Positions 45,920 to 53,806 of a stretch of 64,000 nt of DNA are shown in pieces. Every line of letters begins with the position of its first letter. Within the stretch, counting starts at the first letter, position 1. A program made the position numbers and the translations under genes. Origin of the DNA: Bacteroidales bacterium (lineage in GTDB: Bacteria > Bacteroidota > Bacteroidia > Bacteroidales > F082); NCBI GenBank assembly GCA_015491905.1, contig WGGC01000041.1, positions 1-64,000 of the forward strand, in the 5' to 3' direction. The notes under the pieces are model-generated. The model ran no database searches, was not told the DNA's origin, and saw only the letters and a list, made by a program, of their open reading frames with translations.

Positions 45920-46252
45920 TCATTTTTTATCTAGCTTTTTATTACGTTTATGTCTTAATTTATCACGTGTTTCTTTTTTTATCATATTATTACGAAAAGC
46001 TTCTTCGAGGTTAATTCCTGTTTGATTGGCAAGGCAAATTAAAACAAACAAAACATCTGCCAATTCATCTCCCAAATCAACTTCTTTATCCGATTCCTTA
46101 AAGGATTGTTCCCCATATTTACGCGAAATAATTCTAGCTACCTCCCCTACTTCTTCTGTCAATATCGCCATATTGGTTAACTCATTAAAATACCTTACAC
46201 CGGTTGTATTTATCCATTTATCAACTAATTTCTGTGCTTGATTAATTGTCAT
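45920..46252 (-). CDS. MazG-like nucleotide pyrophosphohydrolase
   Basis: 110 residues. All-alpha NTP pyrophosphatase fold with the metal motif EEVGEVARIISRKYG and the second acidic helix DLGDELADVLFVLICLAN. This size matches the single-domain MazG-like / iMazG-type proteins that remove aberrant nucleotides; the preferred nucleotide is unknown. The basic C-terminus (KRNKKLDKK) is unremarkable for the group. Divergent from the methyltransferase gene at 46353. Confidence 0.88.
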   Translation of the reverse strand: MTINQAQKLVDKWINTTGVRYFNELTNMAILTEEVGEVARIISRKYGEQSFKESDKEVDLGDELADVLFVLICLANQTGINLEEAFRNNMIKKETRDKLRHKRNKKLDKK

Positions 46253-46317
46253 TTGCTATATTTTTCTATACAAAACAAATATATCACTTTTCGTAATAAT
46301 TAAAACAATTCGTTAGC

Positions 46318-46345
46318 TTGTTAGTTTGTGTTTTTAGTACTTTTG
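46318..46345 (+). promoter_or_regulatory. Promoter of the RlmL-like methyltransferase gene, very short leader
   Basis: TTG at 46318-46320 and TACTTTTG at 46338-46345, 17 bases apart. The ATG follows the -7 element after only seven bases, so the mRNA may start at or near the start codon. Confidence 0.55.
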
Positions 46346-46352
46346 CCATCTG

Positions 46353-47540
46353 ATGAAAGATTTAAAAAAATTAGAACCCGGAATGGATCTTACTGCAAAA
46401 ACTATTTCCGGTTTGGAAGAAGTGCTTGCCAATGAACTACATGCACTCGGTGCTTCGGATATAATAACAGGAAAACGCGTTGTATTTTTTAGAGGTGATA
46501 TAGATATGCTTTATAAAGCAAACTATCTGGCGCGGACTGCTTTGCGAATTTTAAAGCCCATAGGGGTTTTTACAGTTCGTAATGAAGATGAGTTATATAA
46601 TAAAATCAAACGAATTGACTGGCCCCAAATTTTCAATACAGATCAAACCTTTGTCGTAAACTCTTCTGTTTTTCAATCTACAATGACACATTCATTATTT
46701 GTTTCATTAAAAACAAAAGATGCTATTGTTGATCAGTTTAGAGAAAAAACAGGAAAGCGGCCTAATGTAGATAGAAATAATCCTGATTTTATAATTGATA
46801 TCCATATTAATAAAGAAAAATGCACTGTATCTCTGGACAGTTCCGGACAATCCCTTCATAAAAGAGGATATAGAATAGCAGCAGATAAAGCACCATTAAA
46901 TGAAGTCCTTGCTGCAGGTATGATAAAATTGAGCGGCTGGAAAAAAGAAGGTGACTTTATAGACCCAATGTGTGGATCGGGAACATTACCCATTGAAGCC
47001 GCTATGGATGCCATGCATATTCCTGCCGGGTATTACCGTAAACATTTTGCCTTTGAAAACTGGAAAGATTTTGATTCAAAAAAATGGTTTAGAATAAAAG
47101 ATGAAGCTAACAATCAAATTTCTGAATATGATAATCCTATTATTGCTTCCGACCAATCTTTTAAAGCTTTTAACATCGCACGTTCAAACTTAAAGAATGC
47201 AGGCCTTCATAAAGACATTACACTTTTAAACAAACCATTTGATAAACTTAACCCAGAAAGTGGAAAAGGACTACTAATTTTTAACCCTCCTTACGGTGAA
47301 AGGCTTGAAGAACGAAATATAATCGATTTGTATAAAATGATTGGTGATATTTTAAAAACAAAATTCCAGGGATATGAAGCATGGATAATTACAGGAAATA
47401 TAGAAGCAGCCAAATTTATCGGACTGCGGCCCTCTAAAAAGATTACTTTATATAATGGCCAAATTGAAAGTAAATTTATCAAATACGAAATGTATGCCGG
47501 AAGTCGTAAAGCAAAAAAAAAGAAAAATTTAGAACCATAA
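46353..47540 (+). CDS. THUMP-domain class I SAM-dependent rRNA methyltransferase, RlmL N-terminal type
   Basis: 395 residues. N-terminal ferredoxin-like/THUMP part (about 10-165) with RALRI-like stretch and VDIHINKEKCTVSLDSSGQSLHKRGYR, then a Rossmann methyltransferase with SAM motif IDPMCGSGTLPIEAA and the catalytic NPPYGER tetrapeptide. This matches the N-terminal half of E. coli RlmL (23S rRNA m2G2445) and the stand-alone versions in Bacteroidota. The C-terminal RlmK-like half is absent, as expected for this group. Confidence 0.93.
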   Translation: MKDLKKLEPGMDLTAKTISGLEEVLANELHALGASDIITGKRVVFFRGDIDMLYKANYLARTALRILKPIGVFTVRNEDELYNKIKRIDWPQIFNTDQTFVVNSSVFQSTMTHSLFVSLKTKDAIVDQFREKTGKRPNVDRNNPDFIIDIHINKEKCTVSLDSSGQSLHKRGYRIAADKAPLNEVLAAGMIKLSGWKKEGDFIDPMCGSGTLPIEAAMDAMHIPAGYYRKHFAFENWKDFDSKKWFRIKDEANNQISEYDNPIIASDQSFKAFNIARSNLKNAGLHKDITLLNKPFDKLNPESGKGLLIFNPPYGERLEERNIIDLYKMIGDILKTKFQGYEAWIITGNIEAAKFIGLRPSKKITLYNGQIESKFIKYEMYAGSRKAKKKKNLEP

Positions 47541-47545
47541 AAAAG

Positions 47546-47583
47546 AAAAAAGAGACAATCTAAAAAAGACAATCTCTTTTTTT
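47546..47583. terminator. Terminator between convergent genes
   Basis: AAAAAAGAGA (47546-47555) pairs with TCTCTTTTTT (47573-47582) across a 17-base loop, ending in T on the plus strand and reading as a T run on the minus strand as well. It may serve both the methyltransferase and the M20 dipeptidase genes. Confidence 0.7.
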
Positions 47584-47601
47584 CTACTAATTTATATGTA
47601 T

Positions 47602-48966
47602 TTATTCTTTTGCAAAATATCTATAAAACCATGTAATAGTTTCAATCCCCTTATAAAAATGTGACAATGGATAATTTTCGTTGGGTGAATGAATGGCATC
47701 CGACTCTAAACCAAACCCCATTAAAATAGTTTTTACACCTAATATTTTTTCAAAATCAGAAACAATTGGAATACTTCCCCCACTTCGTGTAGGAACCGGA
47801 ATTTTGGAGTATACTTTTTCATAGGCTTTCTCAGCAGCTGCATAGGCGGGAAAATCAATAGGACAAACGTAGGCCTGACCTCCGTGTAATGATTCCACCT
47901 TAACTTTTACTGACTTTGGAGCAATTTGAGTAAAATAATCCTGAAACAATTTAGCAATTTTATTATGGTCCTGGTTTGGCACCAATCGTGAAGAAACCTT
48001 AGCAAACGCTTTTGAGGGTAAAACAGTTTTAGCACCTTCACCTGTATAGCCACCCCAAATACCACAAACATCAAATGAAGGTCGAATACCTGTACGTTCT
48101 ATTGTAGTATATCCTGTTTCCCCATATAATTCGTCTACTCCAATAGAATTCTTATATTCCTTTTCATCAAATGGAGCTTTATTTAGCATTTCTCTTTCTT
48201 TTTCAGAGACTTCTAAAACATCATCGTAAAAACCCGGAATAGTAATATGATTATTATCGTCGGTTATAGATGCTATCATTTTTGATAAAATATTTATTGG
48301 ATTAGCAACAGCTCCACCAAATAAACCTGAATGCAAATCACGATTTGGCCCTGTAACCTCTACCTGCCAATATGCTAAACCTCTTAATCCTACAGTAATA
48401 GAAGGAATATCCGAAGCTATCATTCCTGTATCGGAAACTAAAATAACATCGGCTTTTAACATTTCCTTATGGGATTCGCAAAATTCCGGCAAATTAACAG
48501 ATCCTACTTCTTCTTCACCTTCAATCATGAACTTTACATTTACCGGTAAACTATCTGTTTTAACAAGCGCTTCAAATGCTTTTGCATGCATAAAACCCTG
48601 GCCTTTATCATCATCAGCCCCTCGCGCATATATTTTACCATCTCTAATTTCGGGTTCAAAAGGAGGGGAATCCCACAAGTTAATCGGATCGACAGGCATA
48701 ACATCATAATGTGCATAAACTAATACTGTTGGCTTAGCCGGATCAATTATTTTTTCGGCATATACTATTGGATTCCCGTTGGTTGGCATCACTTCAGCCC
48801 TGTCAACACCCGCATTTAAAAAAGTTTCCTTATAATATTCAGCAGCTTTTAACATATCAGATTTATGTTCTGACTGAGAACTAATGGAAGGTATCCGGAT
48901 TAATCCAAATAATTCTTGTAGGAACCGGTCTTTATTCTCTTCTATATACTTTTTTACATTATCCAT
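47602..48966 (-). CDS. M20-family dipeptidase
   Basis: 454 residues, cytoplasmic. Metal sites of M20 peptidases: YAHYDVMP (H, D), ARGADDDKG (bridging Asp), catalytic EGEEEVGS, and a terminal His in GLESDAIHSPNE. The lid domain LRGLAYWQVEVTGPNRDLHSGLFGG is typical of the CNDP/M20 dipeptidase branch, unlike the M20C PepD at 7878. Substrate unknown, probably small peptides. Confidence 0.93.
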   Translation of the reverse strand: MDNVKKYIEENKDRFLQELFGLIRIPSISSQSEHKSDMLKAAEYYKETFLNAGVDRAEVMPTNGNPIVYAEKIIDPAKPTVLVYAHYDVMPVDPINLWDSPPFEPEIRDGKIYARGADDDKGQGFMHAKAFEALVKTDSLPVNVKFMIEGEEEVGSVNLPEFCESHKEMLKADVILVSDTGMIASDIPSITVGLRGLAYWQVEVTGPNRDLHSGLFGGAVANPINILSKMIASITDDNNHITIPGFYDDVLEVSEKEREMLNKAPFDEKEYKNSIGVDELYGETGYTTIERTGIRPSFDVCGIWGGYTGEGAKTVLPSKAFAKVSSRLVPNQDHNKIAKLFQDYFTQIAPKSVKVKVESLHGGQAYVCPIDFPAYAAAEKAYEKVYSKIPVPTRSGGSIPIVSDFEKILGVKTILMGFGLESDAIHSPNENYPLSHFYKGIETITWFYRYFAKE

Positions 48967-49024
48967 ACTTACTTTTTTTAACTATTAATTTTAAATTATT
49001 ACCGCTCGTAAAATTACAATATTT

Positions 49025-49786
49025 CTATAAAAGGAAAGGAAAAACAGCCTTCCTGTCGGCAGGATAATTTTTAAACATCTTTTTATACCATCTTTGATGG
49101 TCAAGAGAACGAGGAATTAAATTTGCCATTGTCCACAGTGCAAATGCAAAACCAGGTAAACTCCAAGCCATAAATGCCCAGCCAATCCATTCTATAATTT
49201 CCCCCAACAAGTTTGGAGATGAAACATATTCAAATAACCCACCGTAAGGGATGTAATAACCTTTTTTTCCATTGCTTCTAAGATTTAATAAAATTTGATC
49301 GGAATAAATGTTTAAATACATTCCACCAAAAAACAAAACGAATCCCAAAATAAACTGCCATTTAAAAAACCAAGTGTCAGGATAAGGAGAGCTTATATTT
49401 CCAAACCAATATCCATTAAAAAATCCATTAATGAAATTAAATAAAAATGCCATAATAACTATTACCCATGGCATCCGCTTACCATTATCCTTTAATTGAA
49501 AAGGATAAATAAAAACACGTCGAATATAATGGAGCATAAAAAGGCCATAGATCACATATTCAGGTAATGTTTTGTCTGCTTTACCCGTAAAAAAGAACCA
49601 GGAGAAAAATAATAAAACAGGAATCTCCATAAAAAACCATGCCCACCGGTTCGCCAATGTCGGACCCCATGTATTGGTTGTATGTCTTCCATAAGGCGCT
49701 GTAACACGAAGTAATATAAGAAATACCACCAAAGCTAATCCAATCCAAATGTAAAGTAACAGAAAAAAGGTTTCCTTTGAAATCAT
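49025..49786 (-). CDS. Steroid 5-alpha-reductase-like membrane enzyme (DUF1295 type)
   Basis: 253 residues, about six helices. The C-terminal signature LRSNGKKGYYIPYGGLFEYVSSPNLLGEI.EW.G and the ending W..KMFKNYP..RKA.FPFLL are those of the 3-oxo-5-alpha-steroid 4-dehydrogenase family, NADPH-dependent membrane reductases. Bacterial members act on unidentified or assorted lipids. It lies 3 bases after a gene for an extended SDR epimerase/dehydrogenase, suggesting a coupled two-step modification of a polyprenoid or steroid-like lipid. The specific substrate is not known. Confidence 0.88.
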   Translation of the reverse strand: MISKETFFLLLYIWIGLALVVFLILLRVTAPYGRHTTNTWGPTLANRWAWFFMEIPVLLFFSWFFFTGKADKTLPEYVIYGLFMLHYIRRVFIYPFQLKDNGKRMPWVIVIMAFLFNFINGFFNGYWFGNISSPYPDTWFFKWQFILGFVLFFGGMYLNIYSDQILLNLRSNGKKGYYIPYGGLFEYVSSPNLLGEIIEWIGWAFMAWSLPGFAFALWTMANLIPRSLDHQRWYKKMFKNYPADRKAVFPFLL

Positions 49787-49789
49787 GAA

Positions 49790-50767
49790 TTAAAAATAAG
49801 ACATTTTTTTAAACCACAATAAAGTATCTCTCAAGGTATCTTCCAAAGGCCTCGCTGAATAATTTAATTCCTTAACAGCCTTATTACTTGAAATATGATT
49901 ATTACAATGTTGTAGAATATTTAATGATTCAAGAGTATATAAAGGCGATTTTCCCATGATTTTATTACCAAATGACATAAATGGCAGTCCTATTTTCGCC
50001 ATCCATAAAGGAATAACCGGAATCTTCTGCTTCTTTCCGTTAAAACTGGATATAATATCTGCAAAACCTTTAATTTCTCTCCATTTTCCAGATAATATAA
50101 ACTTTTGGCCTGGAGCACCCATAGTAATAGCATTCACAGCAGCCATAGAAATATCACGAACATCTACCCAGTCATATCCTCCCGGGATAATAGCAGGTAA
50201 ATGGCCCTTATATAGCATTAAAATAAAACGACCAATGAAAGAAGGCTTAAAATCATACGGACCTACAACAGCTGTGGGATTCAAAACCAGTACTTCAAAG
50301 GTTTTTGTATTTTGTTCTAATACCCATTGTTCTGCAATAGCTTTTGTTTTTTCATAGGTTGATTTAGAATTCAGCTGTAAAGGTCGGTTTTCATCCATAA
50401 CTTCATTTAAAGGTATGTGCGACATGGCATGAATAGAACTGAAATGAATAAAACGTCTTACATTTGCATTTCTACATGCATTAAGAACATTTTGTGTACC
50501 AATCACATTTACTTCATAAACATTTTTAAAAGTATCCCCACCTATAGAAATAGAAGCTGCCAAATGTTCAACAACATCTAAACCTTTACAAAATTTATTC
50601 AAAGATTTAATATCCAGTAAATCTCCCTTTACATACTCAACATTTAATCCTTTAAAAATATCTTTACCATTTCGTACTAATACCCTAACATCGTGTCCAT
50701 ATTTTAACAAATCCCTGACTAAATTAGCACCAATATGTCCTGTGGCCCCGGTAACTCCTACTTTCAT
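49790..50767 (-). CDS. Extended SDR NAD-dependent epimerase/dehydratase (3-beta-HSD/dihydroflavonol reductase-like)
   Basis: 325 residues. Rossmann motif GATGHIG at 7-13, SDR catalytic pair Y138xxxK142 (STYEKTK), and downstream NPTAVVGPYDFKPS. Extended SDRs of this branch oxidise or reduce hydroxyls on lipids, terpenoids or hopanoids. Pairing with a 5-alpha-reductase-like gene recalls the enzymes that process 3-hydroxy-delta-5 steroids, but sterols are not expected here, so a sterol-like or glycolipid substrate is only a hypothesis. Confidence 0.85.
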   Translation of the reverse strand: MKVGVTGATGHIGANLVRDLLKYGHDVRVLVRNGKDIFKGLNVEYVKGDLLDIKSLNKFCKGLDVVEHLAASISIGGDTFKNVYEVNVIGTQNVLNACRNANVRRFIHFSSIHAMSHIPLNEVMDENRPLQLNSKSTYEKTKAIAEQWVLEQNTKTFEVLVLNPTAVVGPYDFKPSFIGRFILMLYKGHLPAIIPGGYDWVDVRDISMAAVNAITMGAPGQKFILSGKWREIKGFADIISSFNGKKQKIPVIPLWMAKIGLPFMSFGNKIMGKSPLYTLESLNILQHCNNHISSNKAVKELNYSARPLEDTLRDTLLWFKKMSYF

Positions 50768-51201
50768 ATTTTTATATTCTATATCTGCTATCAGATAACA
50801 CTTAACACCTCTTAACGATAAATATTCTGTATTTTAATAAGTTATCAGTTATTAAAATTCATTATTTTAAGAAAATTATTCATATTAATCACGAATAAAC
50901 ATACAATGTAATTCACTCTGAAATCATTAATCTCTCAAAAGATTTTTCTATTCAATCTCATGTAAAATTAAAATAGAAAAATATTTTTTTACATAATAAT
51001 ATTTCGTTTAGCACATATTATCTTATTAATTAAATGCAAGATAACAAATTATTAAACCTGTATTTTATCTATTAAGCAATTGTTTTTAATAAATTTAAAT
51101 ATTTTTTACATTATTCTATTGATAATCATACCTCATAAAGATTTTTTTTCTACTTTTGCACTCCAAATTTTATTAAATTTAATTAACTAATAAACAAAAA
51201 G
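50768..51201. other. 434-base AT-rich intergenic region with the rpsF promoter
   Basis: No credible coding frame. At the right end TACTTTTG (51151-51158), followed by CA, is the -7 element of the rpsF operon, about 43 bases before the ATG. At the left end a 6-bp inverted repeat TATCTG/CAGATA spans 50782-50797, near the start of the minus-strand SDR gene. I see nothing else with structure in the AT-rich middle. Confidence 0.6.
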
Positions 51202-51570
51202 ATGGTAAATCAGTATGAAACCGTTTTCATTTTAACTCCCGTTTTATCTGAAGATCAGGTAAAGGAAGCGGTAAAAGATTACGAGAAACTCATCACCGAT
51301 AATGGTGGAGAGTTTGTAAATCAGGAAAATTGGGGTATGCGTAAGCTGGCATATCCAATTCAAAAGAAGTCTACAGGTTTTTATAATTTATTTGAATTCA
51401 GAGTAGAAGGTTCTTTTATTGAAAAACTGGAAGTGCAGTTTATCCGTGATGAAAGAGTGTTAAGGTTTTTAACAGTAAAACTTGATAAACATGGAATAGC
51501 ATATAGTGAAAAAAGGCGAAAAAAAGCCGGTATTAAAAATGAAGTAAAAGAAAAAAGCAACAAAGCATAA
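51202..51570 (+). CDS. rpsF: Ribosomal protein bS6
   Basis: 122 residues; the usual bS6 fold (about 95 residues: YETVFIL....EDQVKEAV and ENWGMRKLAYPI) with a basic C-terminal tail. Pairs with bS18 on the platform of the 30S subunit. First gene of rpsF-rpsR-rplI. Confidence 0.98.
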   Translation: MVNQYETVFILTPVLSEDQVKEAVKDYEKLITDNGGEFVNQENWGMRKLAYPIQKKSTGFYNLFEFRVEGSFIEKLEVQFIRDERVLRFLTVKLDKHGIAYSEKRRKKAGIKNEVKEKSNKA

Positions 51571-51603
51571 TTCTTTTAGTTTAAAAATTAAAAAGATATA
51601 ACA

Positions 51604-51870
51604 ATGGCACAAAGTTCAGAAATAAAATATTTGACACCTATAGCAGTTGACACAAGCAAGAAAAAGTACTGCAGATTCAAGAAAAATCATATTAAATATA
51701 TTGATTATAAGGATGCTGATTTCTTACTCCGTTTTGTAAATGAGCAAGGTAAAATTTTACCACGTCGCATTACAGGTACTTCAACAAAATACCAGAAAAA
51801 AGTTGCTCGTGCAGTAAAAAGAGCACGTCACCTTGCCTTAATGCCTTATGTAGCTGACTTATTAAAATAA
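51604..51870 (+). CDS. rpsR: Ribosomal protein bS18
   Basis: 88 residues. [10 protein letters not shown], the domain with [42 protein letters not shown], is bS18. It binds bS6 near the 3' end of 16S rRNA; in Bacteroidota structural work bS6, bS18 and bS21 together cover the anti-Shine-Dalgarno. 33 bases after rpsF and 16 before rplI. Confidence 0.98.
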   Translation: MAQSSEIKYLTPIAVDTSKKKYCRFKKNHIKYIDYKDADFLLRFVNEQGKILPRRITGTSTKYQKKVARAVKRARHLALMPYVADLLK

Positions 51871-51872
51871 AA

Positions 51873-51880
51873 GGGAGGAA
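51873..51880 (+). promoter_or_regulatory. Strong Shine-Dalgarno before rplI
   Basis: GGGAGGAA, containing GGAGG at 51874-51878, eight bases before the rplI ATG at 51887. No other gene in the window that I checked has a comparable sequence, and Bacteroidota generally do not use one. Confidence 0.75.
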
Positions 51881-51886
51881 ATTACA

Positions 51887-52336
51887 ATGGAGATAATATT
51901 AAAACAAGACATTTCAGGATTAGGATATAAAAATGACCTGGTTACTGTTAAAAGCGGATATGCCCGTAATTATTTAATTCCAAAAGGTATTGCAATCTTA
52001 GCGACCGAATCAAATAAAAAACAACTGGCAGAAACAAAGAAACAACAAGCTTACAAGGAAGAAAAGATTAAATCTGAAGCTCAAGTTATAGCTACAGCAT
52101 TGGAAAATGCAGATTTAACTATAGGTGTTAAAGCCAGCACGAAAGGTAAGATTTTTGGTTCGGTAAACAATATTATGATTGCTGATGCAATTTCAACACA
52201 GAAAAATCTTGATATAGACAGAAAAAAGATTGAAGTAGATGGTGATGCTATTAAAGAAATAGGAAAATATACTGCTTCAGTTAAACTGCACAGAGATATT
52301 GTAGTAAAAATTAATCTGGATGTAAAAGCAGAATAA
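51887..52336 (+). CDS. rplI: Ribosomal protein bL9
   Basis: 149 residues: N-terminal GLGYKNDLVTVKSGYARNYLIPKGIA is the rRNA-binding domain; a long helix linker and C-terminal domain (to about 149) follow. Third gene of the rpsF-rpsR-rplI operon, preceded by an unusual Shine-Dalgarno and followed by a terminator. Confidence 0.98.
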   Translation: MEIILKQDISGLGYKNDLVTVKSGYARNYLIPKGIAILATESNKKQLAETKKQQAYKEEKIKSEAQVIATALENADLTIGVKASTKGKIFGSVNNIMIADAISTQKNLDIDRKKIEVDGDAIKEIGKYTASVKLHRDIVVKINLDVKAE

Positions 52337-52351
52337 GATTATTATTTTATT

Positions 52352-52386
52352 AAAAAAACCCTTTCTGAAATAGAAAGGGTTTTTTT
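52352..52386 (+). terminator. Terminator of the rpsF-rpsR-rplI operon
   Basis: A run of A plus CCCTTTCT pairs with AGAAAGGG plus T run around a short five-base loop; the 3' arm is followed by T. Stem about 14 bp. Confidence 0.92.
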
Positions 52387-52405
52387 GTTTTTATACCTTC
52401 GCATA

Positions 52406-53152
52406 ATGCTAAATAAAAATACTATTAAACATATACATTCCCTTAGGCAGGTAAAATATCGCAAAAAGCTAAATGAATTTATAGCAGAAGGAAATACCAT
52501 TGTAAAAGACTTTATTAAAAGTAACTTACAGATAATAAAAATTTTCGCAAACGAAGATTGGATAAAAAACAACAAATCATTAATAAGAGGAGTTCCTTTT
52601 GATATAGTTTCTAAAAATGATATGTCTAGAATTACCTTTCTTAAAAATCCATCTGAAGTCCTTGCAATAATAAAAAAGCCTGAATTTTCATTGCCTGATG
52701 TAGAAGATTCACAAAATTACATATTAGCACTGGACAAAATAAAAGATCCCGGAAACCTTGGCACCATTATCAGAACCGCCGATTGGTTTGGGATAAAGGA
52801 TATTGTATGCTCAAAAGAAACAGTAGATGCTTTTAACCCTAAAGTAATTCAAGCTACAATGGGTTCTATTTCCAGAGTAAAAGTACATTATTATCCATTA
52901 AAAGAATTCCTTAAAGAAGCTAATGGAAAAATAAAAGTTTTTGGAGCAACACTAAAAGGAAAGCCAATTCAGGATATTCCGAAAGCAGAGAAAGGAATAC
53001 TTTTAATCGGCAGTGAAGCTCATGGTATATCCAAAGAACTTTATCCATATATTAATGAAGAAATATTTATACCTTCAGCAGCTAATTCTAAAGCAGAATC
53101 ACTAAATGCAGCTGTAGCAACAGCTTTAATATGCTATTCATTTATATTATAA
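52406..53152 (+). CDS. TrmH/SpoU-family RNA 2'-O-methyltransferase
   Basis: About 248 residues from ATG 52406; a TTG at 52385 in the same frame lies inside the preceding terminator and is rejected. SpoU motif 1 (DPGNLGTIIRTADWFG), motif 2 (LLIGSEAHGIS) and motif 3 (IPSAANSKAESLNAAVATALICY) are clear. The N-terminal substrate-binding domain (about 1-95) marks it as a 23S rRNA-type or tRNA TrmH protein; target nucleotide unknown. A weak TACCTTCG just before the ATG (52394-52401) could be its -7 element. Confidence 0.92.
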   Translation: MLNKNTIKHIHSLRQVKYRKKLNEFIAEGNTIVKDFIKSNLQIIKIFANEDWIKNNKSLIRGVPFDIVSKNDMSRITFLKNPSEVLAIIKKPEFSLPDVEDSQNYILALDKIKDPGNLGTIIRTADWFGIKDIVCSKETVDAFNPKVIQATMGSISRVKVHYYPLKEFLKEANGKIKVFGATLKGKPIQDIPKAEKGILLIGSEAHGISKELYPYINEEIFIPSAANSKAESLNAAVATALICYSFIL

Positions 53153-53241
53153 TAAAATATTCTGACCATAGTCACATTTTGGAAACAACTTAGTAAGTCT
53201 TAAATATTGTGAATTATTTCACCAAATAATAAAATATATTG

Positions 53242-53249
53242 TATTTTTG
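53242..53249 (+). promoter_or_regulatory. -7 promoter element for the small Cys-rich protein
   Basis: TATTTTTG, exact TAnnTTTG match, 21 bases before the ATG at 53271. Confidence 0.5.
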
Positions 53250-53270
53250 TAAAACAAAATTTAAAATAAA

Positions 53271-53537
53271 ATGTTTATAAAATTATTTCTTTTATCCAGT
53301 ATAATAATCGGAATTGCTATTGCAGGTTTTGCAATTAAAATGTTTTTCCAAAAAGATGCTATGTTCAAAAAAACATGCTCCAGCAGTATTGTTGATAAAA
53401 ATACAGGAAAAAAATTAAGTTGTGCTGGTGGTGGTTCATGTCATAGTCCTGTTGTTGAAGAAATCAATTATCAGAAAAACAGCCCTATAAGCAAGGTTAA
53501 CATTAAAAAATTAATGGATGCCGCCTCAAGTGATTAA
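53271..53537 (+). CDS. Small Cys-containing membrane protein, function unknown
   Basis: 88 residues. One membrane helix (about 4-28), then KKTC and a Cys-Gly segment LSCAGGGSCHSPV with Cys at 36, 51 and 57. The C-x5-C spacing near SCHS could bind metal. Similar short anchored Cys proteins occur in Bacteroidota, but I cannot name a family. It has its own -7 element and is followed by a good terminator. Confidence 0.6.
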   Translation: MFIKLFLLSSIIIGIAIAGFAIKMFFQKDAMFKKTCSSSIVDKNTGKKLSCAGGGSCHSPVVEEINYQKNSPISKVNIKKLMDAASSD

Positions 53538-53565
53538 GAGTTAAATTATTCAAAAATAAATAAGT

Positions 53566-53603
53566 AAAAGCCGGAAGTATAAAAAAATTCCGGCTTTTTT
53601 TTT
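53566..53603 (+). terminator. Intrinsic terminator after the small Cys protein
   Basis: AAAAGCCGGAA (53566-53576) pairs with TTCCGGCTTTT (53588-53598) and is followed by five T; 11-base loop. Confidence 0.9.
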
Positions 53604-53727
53604 ATAATTTTTCATTAAGCTGTGAAATAACTTAACTTTTTATTATTTAGTAATTCAGGTAATAAAAATAATTAAATAGAATTAAACATATAATAAAAGG
53701 TTATTTATGCTATTAATTTCTATAATT

Positions 53728-53757
53728 TTGATTTAACAAATAAATATTATAACTTTG
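53728..53757 (+). promoter_or_regulatory. Promoter of the alpha/beta hydrolase gene
   Basis: TTG at 53728-53730 and TAACTTTG at 53750-53757 are exactly 19 bases apart, 49 bases before the ATG. Confidence 0.75.
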
Positions 53758-53806
53758 TAGTAACCTGATTTTTATATTTTTAATTATTAAAATAAACCAT
53801 ACTGCA

